From positions 1 to 13,554 of the forward strand of contig DMYM01000290.1 of the NCBI GenBank assembly GCA_003483645.1: DNA of 13,554 nucleotides, written 5' to 3'. How positions within the stretch are numbered: position 1 is the first letter of the stretch; the number at the start of each line of letters is the position of its first letter. The DNA comes from Verrucomicrobiales bacterium (GTDB lineage: Bacteria > Verrucomicrobiota > Verrucomicrobiia > Verrucomicrobiales > Akkermansiaceae). Positions 1 to 8,378 of the stretch are shown piece after piece. A model generated the notes under the pieces. The model saw only the letters and a program-made list of their open reading frames with translations. It made no database searches and was not told the origin of the DNA. The position numbers and the translations under genes were made by a program.

Positions 1-569
1 ACCGCATCGCGGTATGCCCCCTTCTTCATGCGAGCCCGCTCCCGGGTGTTGCTGACGAATCCGCATTCCACCAGGACAGCAGGATTCCGGGAGGCCCGCA
101 GGACCTGATAACGTCCGAACTTCGCTCCCCGGTTGGAAGCCTTCACGCGCCGCAGCATGCCCTGCTGAATGGCTTCCGCCAACGGCTTGCTCTCTGCGCG
201 ATAGTAAAAGGTCTCCAGTCCGGAAACAGAACGCCTCCAGGTGTGGTTGTAGTGCAGGCTCACGAAAATCGAATCGCGATAGCGATTCCCGATCGCAGCC
301 CGCCGGGAGAGCGAAATGAAGGTGTCGCTCTTGCGGGTCATGGTCACCTGGTAGCCGCTCGCCTGCAGATAACGCTCAAGTCGAAGGGCGGTATCGAGGG
401 CCAGGTGCTTCTCGTAGACCTTCCCTGTCCAGCCGCCGCGGTCATGTCCTCCGTGGCCCGGATCGATCACAACGCGGCTAAAGTGCCTGGCGGAGGCGCC
501 CGACGAACCGAACGCGAGCACAAGAGCGGCAAGAACAACTCCCCGGAGGATAGAATGGAGGAAAAACAT
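1..569 (-). CDS. N-acetylmuramoyl-L-alanine amidase (Amidase_3 family), 3' end off the window
   Basis: Zinc amidase that cuts the bond between N-acetylmuramic acid and L-alanine in peptidoglycan; it probably acts in the cell envelope during wall remodelling. I translated 189 codons by hand; the left window edge removes the C-terminal end. Residues 1-27 form a Sec signal peptide with a long Val/Ala/Leu core ending in GASA. The family motifs follow in order: VVIDPGHGG (zinc ligand His39), VYEKHLALD (ligand Glu53), SLHYN (ligand His106) and VLVECGFVSN (catalytic Glu168). The ATG at 569 is the only good start: an in-frame TAA lies 14 codons upstream, and the signal peptide begins here. No Shine-Dalgarno sequence is seen. 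No LysM or other wall-binding domain precedes the catalytic domain. Family assignment is firm; which amidase (AmiA, AmiB or AmiC type) is not decided. Confidence 0.93.
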   Translation of the reverse strand, partial: MFFLHSILRGVVLAALVLAFGSSGASARHFSRVVIDPGHGGHDRGGWTGKVYEKHLALDTALRLERYLQASGYQVTMTRKSDTFISLSRRAAIGNRYRDSIFVSLHYNHTWRRSVSGLETFYYRAESKPLAEAIQQGMLRRVKASNRGAKFGRYQVLRASRNPAVLVECGFVSNTRERARMKKGAYRDA

Positions 570-608
570 GGGCAGGAAAACCCGGTGCAGGCTTATTTTG
601 TTAGAAAT

Positions 609-637
609 CTTTTACCCAAGACGGCATGTCTCCGCAA
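609..637 (-). promoter_or_regulatory. weak candidate promoter for the amidase gene
   Basis: On the minus strand TTGCGG (632-637) and TAAAAG (609-614) are 17 bases apart, about 40 bases before the amidase ATG. Only the TTG and TA-AA positions match the sigma70 consensus, so this is a guess. The rest of the 123-base gap between the amidase and the next gene shows no terminator with a T run. Confidence 0.2.
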
Positions 638-692
638 CGCATTTGTGGAGGTGCGCGGAAAGTAGTCCCCCCAGGATCCCCCTCCACCCCTG

Positions 693-1577
693 CTAACGAT
701 AGGTCATCCGGGGGCGTTCCGATAGCTTTCGAAGCCGTGCTCTGCTCTGCGCTGCCTCCCTGGGATCGTAGGAGATCCCACCGGAGATAACGACCTCTCC
801 ATTCGTGAAGGTCGCCAGGGCCGGCTTCCTGCCCGGGGCGGGATTGTAGTACTTCGTACCGAGATGCTTCCCCGCGGGCGTGACCGTGCCATGGGCGTAA
901 ATATTGGGCGCGGTCAGGAAGAGAACGTGCAGGTTGTTGCCGCGGTCTACGGTGGCCTTCGGCGTCTTGCTGGTAATGACGTCTCCCATGCGGAAGGCCT
1001 GCATGGTGCGACCCGTGCGGATGTCGATGAGGTGAAGGTAGAGCGAAGCCTTGCGCGAGGTATTATGAATGGAGAGCCGATACTCACGCACATTCCCGCT
1101 GGCCGGATCTCCCACGCGCTGGCTGTATACCCGTCGGCCCCGGGTGACATTGAAGTAGGCCGTGTTGGTAACGAACTGGCCCCCGCCCCCGGGAAGCCGG
1201 ACCACGGCCTTACAGCGGAATCGTCCGGGTTCGGTCACGCGGAAAGTCCCCGTAAGATCGACACTCTTGGTAATGCTGCGGCCCGCTGGAATTGTCACTG
1301 CGCCGAAATTCATTGCCGCCAGGGGGCTGAGGGCAGTGCCGCGCGAGTTCTTGATTTCGAAATCGAGCCAGTTCAGGGTTGTCCGGCTATCCGTGTGAAT
1401 GAGCAGGTCACGGCCGGCGTTATTTGTCAAAGTCACGGTGGCAACCACCGGCTCGTGGGCAATGTACTCCTTCTTCGACATGCTGAGGCTCGCTTTGACC
1501 TGAGCCTCCATGCTTTCGCCCGCCGATAACACCGCAAGGGCGAAAACCAGGAGACGTATTCTGGAAGTGGGCAACAT
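693..1577 (-). CDS. secreted protein of unknown function with Ig-like N-terminal half
   Basis: I do not recognise a named family. The 294-residue product starts with a signal peptide (residues 1 to about 25, Leu/Val/Ala core). Residues 27-145 look like an immunoglobulin-type beta sandwich: SKKEYIAHEPVVATVTLTNN is the pattern of BsuPI-like or DUF11-like domains, and the strand FRVTEPGRFRCKAVVRLPGG is typical of a last sheet edge. Residues 150-270 are a second beta-rich half with no clear motif; the last 25 residues are basic. There is a single cysteine (Cys122), so no disulphide within the chain. It lies upstream of the amidase gene on the same strand, 123 bases away. It is probably periplasmic or exported. 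The start at 1577 is set by the signal peptide; no ribosome binding site is visible. Confidence 0.8.
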   Translation of the reverse strand: MLPTSRIRLLVFALAVLSAGESMEAQVKASLSMSKKEYIAHEPVVATVTLTNNAGRDLLIHTDSRTTLNWLDFEIKNSRGTALSPLAAMNFGAVTIPAGRSITKSVDLTGTFRVTEPGRFRCKAVVRLPGGGGQFVTNTAYFNVTRGRRVYSQRVGDPASGNVREYRLSIHNTSRKASLYLHLIDIRTGRTMQAFRMGDVITSKTPKATVDRGNNLHVLFLTAPNIYAHGTVTPAGKHLGTKYYNPAPGRKPALATFTNGEVVISGGISYDPREAAQSRARLRKLSERPRMTYR

Positions 1578-1702
1578 GGTGGGCGTGAATAACTGGCGCT
1601 CGGGGGTTTACGCCGTATCCGGTTCCCATCGCAAGGGAAACTCGCCGGGTTTCTGATAATTTGTGCTCAATTCACTAAATCTCCACGCGAACCTCGTCTC
1701 TC

Positions 1703-3214
1703 TCAGGGAGCCGCCTGCCGGACCAGCCGAAAGCCCACATCCCTCCGGCGGACTTCCCGGGTGTTCAGCCAGATCCGGGCGCGCACCCCACCACCCGGGG
1801 CCAGAAACGTCCCTCCGCACGCCACCGGACTCTTGGCATTCATGGGAAAAGCGGGATTGCGTTCAGGGTTTTCTGACCACTCCGCCACGTTTCCCGCCAG
1901 ACCATGAATCCTGCGGGGAGTGACATCCTCGGGCGATTGATCAACCGGGCCCCACCCGCCCGCGCTGATTGCTTCCTCGCTGTCCAGGGTCGCAGCTGCC
2001 AGCCACTCCTCCTGAGTGGGGAGCCGCCCACCTTTCCACTTCGCATAGGCATGGGCATCCCACCAGTCAATGCGGGTGACAGGGCAATTGAGATCGAGGT
2101 CCAGGCCGTCGTAATTCCTGCCGGCCCGCGCCGTGCTCAGGACCGAATGCCAGTCATCCGGAAGGTGATCCAGTTTGATGGCCGGTTGGGTGATGTGATC
2201 GTAGGCGCTGCGCATGCTTTCTTCCAGGCTGGCCAGCGCATTGAGAAACTCCGCATACTCAGCGATCGTGACCTCGTGGGCATCTATCCAGAAGCGGTCC
2301 AGTTCAACCTCCTTGCCAGCATGGTTCTGATGGGTCCCGCCCGGAATCGCAATCATGGCTGAAAGATCGCGCGCCTCCGGCGCACTCGGGCGGTTGAACA
2401 GGAAAAACCCGCCCCCCCCTAAAACTCCAAGCATAAGGGCCGCCAAAAGCATGATGCCAACCGCTCGCACTCGCTCCCGGCGGGAGGCCTTGGCCTGAAG
2501 CGCCCGTGCAGCCCCTGCTTCGGAGGCGAGATCCTGTTCCAGCTTCCCTGCCGTGTTGGCGACCTGCGTCCAACTCAGCTGGATTCCCTCCTCCAGACCC
2601 ATCATCATCCCCAACAGCCTCCAGGTGCGGGCGGCCCCCGGAAGGTCGGTCTCCAGCATCCCCTGGAAGAGCTCCCCAACCATGACCAGATCCCGGGCTC
2701 TTTCATCAGGATCTGGCTGGCCTGCGGCCGCAAGATTCGCAATGCGTACGACCTCGTGTTCACCCAGGACCAGGTGTCCCGGCTCCAGGGGAAGGGTCGC
2801 AATCGCTCGCTCCGCAAGATAGGCCATAGCTCCCCCGACCTGCCGCAGAAATCCCACAATGGTGAGGGGCGTAAACTTCCGGCCCTCCTGAGGGATCTGG
2901 GCGAAGGCCGCCCCCGGAAGAAGCTCCCGCGTCCAATAGATCTCCCCCTCTTCCTGTGCGGCCTCGTAGACTGAGCCGATCCCGGCATGTTCAATGGCCG
3001 CCTTGGCCCGCACGTCCGCCAGAAACGCCTCTCCCGACGGTCGGGTCGGGTCGATCACGCCCTTGAGCCTCACCAGGATCACTGCGCGATCGACCGATAT
3101 CTGCCGGGCGTGATAGGTGCGCGTATCCTCGTCTTCGGAGACCAGCTCCACCAGCAGGTAGTCTCCCAGCTGCCGGAGAGCGGGGCGGACTTGGTCTTTT
3201 TCAGAGCCGGACAT
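1703..3214 (-). CDS. membrane protein: degenerate kinase-like domain, TM segment, SUMF1 domain
   Basis: A 503-residue protein of three parts. Residues about 15-225 follow the order of a protein kinase: an opening LGDYLLVELV strand, VILVRLKG with a Lys near residue 51 in the VAIK place, then TLPLEPGHLVL (139-150) where HRDLKPxN should be and RIANLAAAG (157-165) where DFG should be. Both catalytic aspartates are missing, so it looks like a pseudokinase. Residues 251-273 are one transmembrane helix after a basic stretch. Residues 286-500 are a SUMF1 (FGE-sulfatase) fold with DRFWIDAHEVTIAEY, GGRLPTQEEWLAAA, GLAGNVAEWS and DVGFRLV. The paired cysteines of true formylglycine-generating enzymes are absent: CGGTF stands where RGGSW is usual, and the tail has no Cys. 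Formylglycine synthesis is therefore unlikely. Basic residues on the kinase side put that domain in the cytoplasm and SUMF1 outside. I prefer the ATG at 3214; a TTG at 3262 would add 16 residues without domain content. It lies 97 bases downstream of lpdA. Confidence 0.85.
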   Translation of the reverse strand: MSGSEKDQVRPALRQLGDYLLVELVSEDEDTRTYHARQISVDRAVILVRLKGVIDPTRPSGEAFLADVRAKAAIEHAGIGSVYEAAQEEGEIYWTRELLPGAAFAQIPQEGRKFTPLTIVGFLRQVGGAMAYLAERAIATLPLEPGHLVLGEHEVVRIANLAAAGQPDPDERARDLVMVGELFQGMLETDLPGAARTWRLLGMMMGLEEGIQLSWTQVANTAGKLEQDLASEAGAARALQAKASRRERVRAVGIMLLAALMLGVLGGGGFFLFNRPSAPEARDLSAMIAIPGGTHQNHAGKEVELDRFWIDAHEVTIAEYAEFLNALASLEESMRSAYDHITQPAIKLDHLPDDWHSVLSTARAGRNYDGLDLDLNCPVTRIDWWDAHAYAKWKGGRLPTQEEWLAAATLDSEEAISAGGWGPVDQSPEDVTPRRIHGLAGNVAEWSENPERNPAFPMNAKSPVACGGTFLAPGGGVRARIWLNTREVRRRDVGFRLVRQAAP

Positions 3215-3311
3215 CACAGCCTGGGACAAGGCCCGGAATATGCGACTATCCCAACGCCGCAAAGTCGAAAGTCAGGATGAATCCTGCCCTCCCGGGCAAC
3301 CGCGTCCGGAT

Positions 3312-4694
3312 CTAGAAATGGATGGCATGCCCCTCCGCGTCCAGAGAGGCCTCATGCACACCTTCGGAAAGGGTGGGGTGGGCGTGAATGGTGGCGTGAA
3401 AGTCCTCGATAGTGGCCTCCAGGGTGAGTCCAAGGCCCATTTCCGCAATAAGGTCGGTCGCATTCGCTCCGATGATATGAGCGCCCAGCAACTCGCCGTG
3501 TTCCTCTCCGAACAGGAGCTTGATGAACCCGTCGGTCTCCGCTGCGGCCTGGGCCTTGCCCAGGGCCTGATAGGGGAACTTGCCCACCTTGCAGGCCACG
3601 CCCTCCGCCTTCAGGTCCCGCTCGGTTTTCCCTACCGAGGCGATCTCAGGGTAGCAGTAGGTGCAGCCCGGGAAGGCGTCGACCCGCTTCGGCTCAGCCC
3701 CCTCCACGAAGAGCCCCTCCACGCACTGGGTCGCCTCGAACATCGCCGTGTGTGCAAGCCAGGGCGGCCCGGCAATGTCCCCGACAGCGTAGACCCCGCT
3801 CATCGATGTCTGGTAGCGATCTCCAATCTGAATCCAGCCCCGGTCGGTGAATTCGGGGAGTTGTCCGCCCGGCAGAACCGGCACCACCCCGATCGCCACC
3901 AGGCAAACGGCCGCTTCGATGACCTCACTGCCCTTGGCATTCTCCACCGTCACGCTCACTGAGTCTCCACGATCCTCGGTGGCAGTCACCCTGGTATCCG
4001 TCAGGCACTCGATTCCCTGACGCGAGAACGACTTCTTCAGGGAATCCCCGATGTCGTCGTCCTCCACCGGAACAAGCCGCGGCATCATTTCCACCAGAGT
4101 CACCTTCGTCCCAAACGCATTGTAGATATAGGCGAATTCGACGCCGATCGCACCCGCTCCGATTATGACCATGCTCTCAGGCTGGGTGGGCAGGACCATC
4201 GCTTCCCGCGAGCTGATGACGCTCTTGCCGTTAAAGGGCAGCTCGGGAAGATCGCGGGCCTTTCCGCCGGTAGCGATGATGATATTGGCTGTTTCAAGGA
4301 CCTGGATGCTTCCGTCCTCCGCCTTCACCTCCACGTGGGTGCTGTCCACAATCGAGCCATAGCCCCGCACATAATCGACCTTGTTCTTCTTGAAAAGAAA
4401 CTCAACGCCGCCCGCAAGCCTGTCGGAGACCTTGCGGGAGCGCCCGATCACCGCTTCCCAGTCGTAGGAGAGGTTGTCAAAGGCAATTCCGAACTCCTTG
4501 ACCCGATGCTGCAGAGTATGAAAGAGATGGGCATTCTTGAGAAGCGCCTTGGTGGGAATGCATCCCCAGTTCAGGCATGTTCCCCCCACCCGTTCCGTCT
4601 CCACGCAGGCAACCTTCTTCCCCAACTGCCCGGCCCGGATGGCGGCCACATAGCCGCCCGGGCCGCCACCAATCACAACGAGATCGTAGGACAT
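3312..4694 (-). CDS. lpdA: dihydrolipoyl dehydrogenase (E3)
   Basis: FAD flavoprotein that reoxidises dihydrolipoamide on 2-oxoacid dehydrogenase complexes or the glycine cleavage H protein, passing electrons to NAD+; cytoplasmic. The 460 residues are full length for the family. Seen in order: FAD-binding GGGPGGY (9-15), redox-active disulphide in GGTCLNWGCIPTKALL (Cys40, Cys45), NAD-binding GAGAIGVEFA (179-188), second FAD motif YAVGDIAG (302-309), and the C-terminal HAHPTLSE with the catalytic His439-Glu444 pair. FPGCTYCYPEIASVG carries two further cysteines (344, 347), a variant I believe also occurs in other bacterial E3 proteins. No E1 or E2 gene is in the window, so the partner complex is unknown. 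Start at 4694 gives the usual MSYDLVVIGGG; no Shine-Dalgarno sequence is clear. Confidence 0.97.
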   Translation of the reverse strand: MSYDLVVIGGGPGGYVAAIRAGQLGKKVACVETERVGGTCLNWGCIPTKALLKNAHLFHTLQHRVKEFGIAFDNLSYDWEAVIGRSRKVSDRLAGGVEFLFKKNKVDYVRGYGSIVDSTHVEVKAEDGSIQVLETANIIIATGGKARDLPELPFNGKSVISSREAMVLPTQPESMVIIGAGAIGVEFAYIYNAFGTKVTLVEMMPRLVPVEDDDIGDSLKKSFSRQGIECLTDTRVTATEDRGDSVSVTVENAKGSEVIEAAVCLVAIGVVPVLPGGQLPEFTDRGWIQIGDRYQTSMSGVYAVGDIAGPPWLAHTAMFEATQCVEGLFVEGAEPKRVDAFPGCTYCYPEIASVGKTERDLKAEGVACKVGKFPYQALGKAQAAAETDGFIKLLFGEEHGELLGAHIIGANATDLIAEMGLGLTLEATIEDFHATIHAHPTLSEGVHEASLDAEGHAIHF

Positions 4695-4793
4695 GTAACA
4701 ACGCGGAGTTCAGGAACAGCCCCGGCAGGGCGCTCCGCCCCGAAGCTGCTCGCACCCTGCGGAATGTCAAGGCCGCGCAGGAACGAGGCCCCT

Positions 4794-6941
4794 TCAGTTG
4801 GCCGGGCCCTCGAAGACCTGCAGGAGGAGGGTGTTCCCATCCAGCGGAACCCGGATTGGTTGCGGCGTGGCATCGTCCAGGTTGAGGTGGGGGACGATCG
4901 GCTGGAAGTCGCGACCATCCTGAGAGGAGCGCAGGTGAAAGGTTCTTCCGGCGGGAAGGTTTTCAATCTCAACGCTCACAACCTCCGCGGCGCGGTCAAC
5001 CCCGGAGATGTCGAAAGACAGTCGCGTCACGACCGGAGTAGTCACCGTGAAGAACTGGTCGCCTGCGAGATGGTCAAAGTTGACGAAGGCGGGATCCTGC
5101 AGGTTCTGGGTCCCCTGGGGCAGTCCCCCCAGGGACTGGTTTGAGAGGTAGTCGTGGTTCTGGTTGTTCTGGAGAAGCATCACGCGGATATCCCCACCCG
5201 AATGCCCGAGATCGCTGAGCGCAAGGCTCAGTTCCAGGCCGGAGCCCACCGCGCGGGCCGCCCGCTGGTCGGCAGGAGCACCCGCGTTTCCTCCTATCCC
5301 GCGGACATTGCTCCCGTTGTAGGCCACCCCGATGAGGCTCTGGTTGACGGTTCCGAATCCGGTCGTCCCCACCCCTTCATTCAGCAGACTGAAGATGCGG
5401 GGGTAGGTATCGAAGGAAGAGGATCCGATGATCGAGAAGTCGAGATCAATCCGGTCTCCCCCGCGGCGGAAGATCACGTGCCGCTCTGGCGTGAACGCGC
5501 TGTCAAATGTCAAGCCAGCAAGGGAATCACTCCCGTCATTCCCCGGGGTGGTGGGCATGACCGAGGTCCCGCCGGAACCTGCGTCGATGAAAACCTCCAG
5601 CCGGTTCCCGTTGGGCTCGAGGTTCCCGGTGAACATGAGGTAGAGCCGGTCCCCACTGATCAGGCCATAGGCCCCATTCCACTCACTCTGATTGTTCCCG
5701 AACCCCGTTTCAATCGTCTGCACCGCGAGGGGCGGCCCGTAGGCTACGTCCCGAAGGCCATCGACCACGATGATTCCCAGCAGGGCCGAGTTGCTGCCCG
5801 CATCACCAGGGTCCGTTCCGTTCCGGACCTCAAAGCCGTCGCTCTCTCCATCACCATCACCGTCTTCATTCAAAGGATCGGTGACAAAGCCGTCGGTGCC
5901 CTCCGCCACTTCTTCTCCGTCACCAAGTCCATCACCATCGGTATCCATCCGGGCCGGGTCCGTGCCCCCCGCGACTTCCGCCTCATCGTCGAGTCCATCG
6001 CCATCACTATCCGCCAGGTTGGGATCGCTGCCCTGTTCAAACTCCTCCTGGTTGTCCAGCCCGTCCTCATCCGGATTGCCCGAGGAGTCGTCCGCCCCGA
6101 CATTCAACTGGTTCACACGTTCCCACTCGTCACGCATACCGTCCTGATCGCTGTCTGCCGCGGCAACATGGTTCGCCGTGGTCACGTCGGCATAGCTCGC
6201 TCCGAAGCGAATCTCATCAAAGGCCAAACCATCCTCGCCAAACCGCGCCATGCTTACGCGGTCGAAGTGGATGTTGAGGCCGCTGAACTCGGCATCCCCG
6301 GCCACCGGTTCGCTCAATGGATCGGGGTTGCGCCAGACGGCCAGACGATCCCCGCCGGGAACGGTCGAGAGCTCCAGTTTGCCCACGAAGAGATTCACCG
6401 TCGCATCACCGGCTCCGAGATCCGCCGAGTCGACGAACCCGCCATCCTTCACGCGGACCACGAAGTTGCTGGTGGGAAACGGTCCCGTCCCCTGTTCGCC
6501 GGTGGCAATCTGGAGAACCCGGTTCCCGTCGTCGTCGAAGCCGCCATTGTGAAACTCGAAGGCCCGGTAGGGGCTGCCGGCTGACTGCAGTTGAACCAGG
6601 ACGCTGAAATAGACCGTCTGCTCGGTGAAATCGTCGAAGCTGGCGCGGAGGCGCCGTCCAACCCGACCCCCGCCCGGCCCGTCAAAGAGGAACGCCCCTG
6701 CCCCGCTGCTCACGTTGGCGCGGCTCAGTCCGGCCAGCACCGCCACCGGCGATTCCGCTCCCTGGTAGGCGGGGAGCCAGTTACCCTCGAATCCCTCCAT
6801 GGCAGGACCCGCCCCGGAGATGACAACCCCGGGCCGGTAGGACGACGCACCCAGGGGCACGAACTCAGCCGCTTCCGGAAGAGCGGAGACGGCGGCGGTC
6901 AGGGCAAGAGCAGAAAGAACGAAGGGAGGAGGGCGCTGCAT
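4794..6941 (-). CDS. large secreted protein: LamG-like domain, TSP3-type calcium repeats, C-terminal beta module
   Basis: Exported 715-residue protein of unknown specific role. Residues 1 to about 25 form a signal peptide (VLSALALTAAVSA core). Residues 30-255 are a concanavalin/LamG-like beta sandwich ending in the typical FDEIRFGASYADV. Residues 262-378 are acidic thrombospondin type 3-like calcium repeats (DSDQDG, NPDEDG, DSDGDG, DTDGDG, NEDGDGDG, each followed by a GTDP/GSDP-type turn). Residues 384-640 are a second beta domain with YLMFTGNLEPNGNRLEVFIDAG, a pattern I have seen in planctomycete and verrucomicrobial secreted proteins. Residues about 645-715 form a short beta module (FHLRSSQDGRDFQPI) of the kind found at the end of many verrucomicrobial exported proteins. 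Start is uncertain: ATGs at 6968 and 7010 lie in frame upstream, but 6941 begins a clean signal peptide. A GGAGG touches the 6968 ATG, too close to serve it. Likely a calcium-stabilised surface or extracellular protein. Confidence 0.82.
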   Translation of the reverse strand: MQRPPPFVLSALALTAAVSALPEAAEFVPLGASSYRPGVVISGAGPAMEGFEGNWLPAYQGAESPVAVLAGLSRANVSSGAGAFLFDGPGGGRVGRRLRASFDDFTEQTVYFSVLVQLQSAGSPYRAFEFHNGGFDDDGNRVLQIATGEQGTGPFPTSNFVVRVKDGGFVDSADLGAGDATVNLFVGKLELSTVPGGDRLAVWRNPDPLSEPVAGDAEFSGLNIHFDRVSMARFGEDGLAFDEIRFGASYADVTTANHVAAADSDQDGMRDEWERVNQLNVGADDSSGNPDEDGLDNQEEFEQGSDPNLADSDGDGLDDEAEVAGGTDPARMDTDGDGLGDGEEVAEGTDGFVTDPLNEDGDGDGESDGFEVRNGTDPGDAGSNSALLGIIVVDGLRDVAYGPPLAVQTIETGFGNNQSEWNGAYGLISGDRLYLMFTGNLEPNGNRLEVFIDAGSGGTSVMPTTPGNDGSDSLAGLTFDSAFTPERHVIFRRGGDRIDLDFSIIGSSSFDTYPRIFSLLNEGVGTTGFGTVNQSLIGVAYNGSNVRGIGGNAGAPADQRAARAVGSGLELSLALSDLGHSGGDIRVMLLQNNQNHDYLSNQSLGGLPQGTQNLQDPAFVNFDHLAGDQFFTVTTPVVTRLSFDISGVDRAAEVVSVEIENLPAGRTFHLRSSQDGRDFQPIVPHLNLDDATPQPIRVPLDGNTLLLQVFEGPAN
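5808..6158 (-). repeat. thrombospondin type 3-like calcium-binding repeats (protein level)
   Basis: Residues 262-378 of the LamG-like protein. Five D/N-x-D-x-DG type loops alternate with acidic spacers and GxDP turns. Two consecutive units (DSDGDGLDDEAEVAGGTDP and DTDGDGLGDGEEVAEGTD) are close copies, which also makes the DNA locally repetitive (tcaccatc runs on the plus strand). Each loop is expected to bind calcium. Confidence 0.8.
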
Positions 6942-7127
6942 GGCAACGGTTTCGGCGATTGAGACCATCCTCCGCGCTTGATTGAATATTACAATGGCTA
7001 GTTGCTTCATGAGAAAAAAGACCTTGAACTCCGCGCCGCGATCTCCCGTGATCCATGCAATATCCTGCCGCAATCTGTCCGCCAAAACCTGTCGGCAGAA
7101 CGGGTGCCAATCCCCGACTCCGACATC
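6942..7127. promoter_or_regulatory. shared upstream region of two divergent genes for exported proteins
   Basis: These 186 bases separate the starts of the LamG/TSP3 protein (minus) and the unknown exported protein (plus), so promoters for both should be here. The stretch around 6975-6995 is AT-rich compared with its surroundings and holds TAATAT on the minus strand, a fair -10 element. I find no matching -35 box on either strand at 16-18 bases, so I do not place exact promoters. Confidence 0.4.
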
Positions 7128-8378
7128 ATGAATCCCTCCCTCTTTGCCTGCCTCTGTCTCTCATTGGCGTCCCCTCTTCTCGGGGCTGAGCGCTCGATGG
7201 AGGAATGGAGTGACGAGCTCGGGAAGAAGTATAATGCCCTCGGGAGTTTCCGTGCAATCTACACTGCGGTATCGCCCACCGCCGAGGAGCCGCTGCAGGG
7301 CTTCATCCTCGAGGATCGTGACAGCGGCGCCTGCCTGGTGAGGATGCACTCCGACGCCACCGGCGGGGGAACGATGTGGTGGCTGCCCGACGGGGCAGGC
7401 AATGTCGGCGCCACATTCGCACAGTTCGGCCAAGACACCTTCCGGGTCCAGGGATTCGCAGAATTAAAGAGCCGCTACGACGATCTTGCCTTCCTCGGAC
7501 AAAAGCGCCTCACCCGTTCCAGCCGCCCCGTCCTGGTCCCGGTAATTCATCTTGGCGAAAAAACCATTAGCGTCTTCCTCGCCTCCATCCGCGCCAATCA
7601 ATCTCCCCCGCTCTCCCATATTCCCCCCTCCCGGGTGGCGGAAGTCCGGGAGTTGGCCGAAACCGTGGAGTTCGTCCTCGACGACGGCAGCTGGCTCCGC
7701 CTCCAGCGTGAGACCGGCCTCCTCGCCGGCCAGGGGTATCCCGACGAAAAGGGAGAACGCAGCTTGCGGCTGGAAGCGGTGCAGCCCCTGGGAGGCATGG
7801 CGGAATTCCGCAAGGAGATCCCAAAAATTGACCCTGCCAGGATTCAGGAAGCCTCGGTGGAAGAGCTCCACCTTGCTGATGTTCTTCATGCCGCTCTTTT
7901 TCACATCTTCGTAAACTGGAAGAAGGAAGAGGGCGACCAGCTCCTCGCTGAAAACCCGGGCACACTGTATGCCTACTGGCAGGCCGCCTGGGGCACCCGC
8001 CCGCCACCGGGAATCCCCGCCAACCTGATCAAGCTCCTGCAGGATCTCAAAGGCCAGAAAAAGCAATTCCGCCTCGAGTGGGGAGCCGCCAAAAAGGCCC
8101 GCCCCTTCACCATGAAGGATGTTTCCTTCCTCCAGTTTTTCCGGCAACGACGCATGGAGTTACGACGGGACCTTCGCCAGAAAATCGAAATAGAGGCCCA
8201 GAAACTTCCCTCCCTTGCCCGCCTGCAGACCCTTCTCGATAGCGAAATCGCCAAACTGAATCCGGCCCAGCTCGCCCGAGGGAGGCAACTGGCTGCTCTT
8301 CTGGTGCAAAGCCAGCGTGACGCCATGGTCATCGCGCTTCTGCCGCCCGTATCAGACGAGGATCTCGACACGCACTGA
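7128..8378 (+). CDS. exported protein of unknown function with helical C-terminal half
   Basis: Not a family I can name. The 416-residue product begins with a signal peptide (MNPSLFACLCLSLASPLLGA, then ERS). Residues 23-230 are beta-rich: the opening MEEWSDELGKKYNALGSFRA and later FVLDDGSWLRLQRETGLLAG have the look of LolA-like lipoprotein-carrier folds (helix, then strands that coat a hydrophobic cavity), but this is a resemblance only. Residues about 250-416 are mostly helical and rich in Lys, Arg, Gln and Leu, with a likely amphipathic or coiled stretch at FFRQRRMELRRDLRQKIEIEAQ. I chose the ATG at 7128 because the signal peptide starts there; the open frame extends to 7002 with no sensible N-terminus. 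No Shine-Dalgarno sequence. Divergent from the LamG/TSP3 gene and convergent with the kinase-like gene, 75 bases away. Confidence 0.75.
   Translation: MNPSLFACLCLSLASPLLGAERSMEEWSDELGKKYNALGSFRAIYTAVSPTAEEPLQGFILEDRDSGACLVRMHSDATGGGTMWWLPDGAGNVGATFAQFGQDTFRVQGFAELKSRYDDLAFLGQKRLTRSSRPVLVPVIHLGEKTISVFLASIRANQSPPLSHIPPSRVAEVRELAETVEFVLDDGSWLRLQRETGLLAGQGYPDEKGERSLRLEAVQPLGGMAEFRKEIPKIDPARIQEASVEELHLADVLHAALFHIFVNWKKEEGDQLLAENPGTLYAYWQAAWGTRPPPGIPANLIKLLQDLKGQKKQFRLEWGAAKKARPFTMKDVSFLQFFRQRRMELRRDLRQKIEIEAQKLPSLARLQTLLDSEIAKLNPAQLARGRQLAALLVQSQRDAMVIALLPPVSDEDLDTH

Noticed and set aside
1703..2400. Annotating the SUMF1 protein as a true formylglycine-generating enzyme
   Set aside because: The two catalytic cysteines near the C-terminus are absent, no sulfatase gene is nearby, and the domain is fused to a kinase-like membrane protein.
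3240..3962. Plus-strand open frame of 240 codons over the lpdA gene
   Set aside because: Antisense to the highly conserved lpdA coding sequence; the product resembles nothing.
5154..6584. Long plus-strand open frame (476 codons) opposite the LamG/TSP3 gene
   Set aside because: It is the antisense shadow of a GC-rich gene: the minus-strand product has a signal peptide, known domains and calcium repeats, while this frame has no recognisable pattern.
6942..7085. N-terminal extension of the LamG/TSP3 protein to 7085 (48 more residues)
   Set aside because: It would bury the signal peptide inside the protein; the ATG at 6941 places it at the N-terminus.
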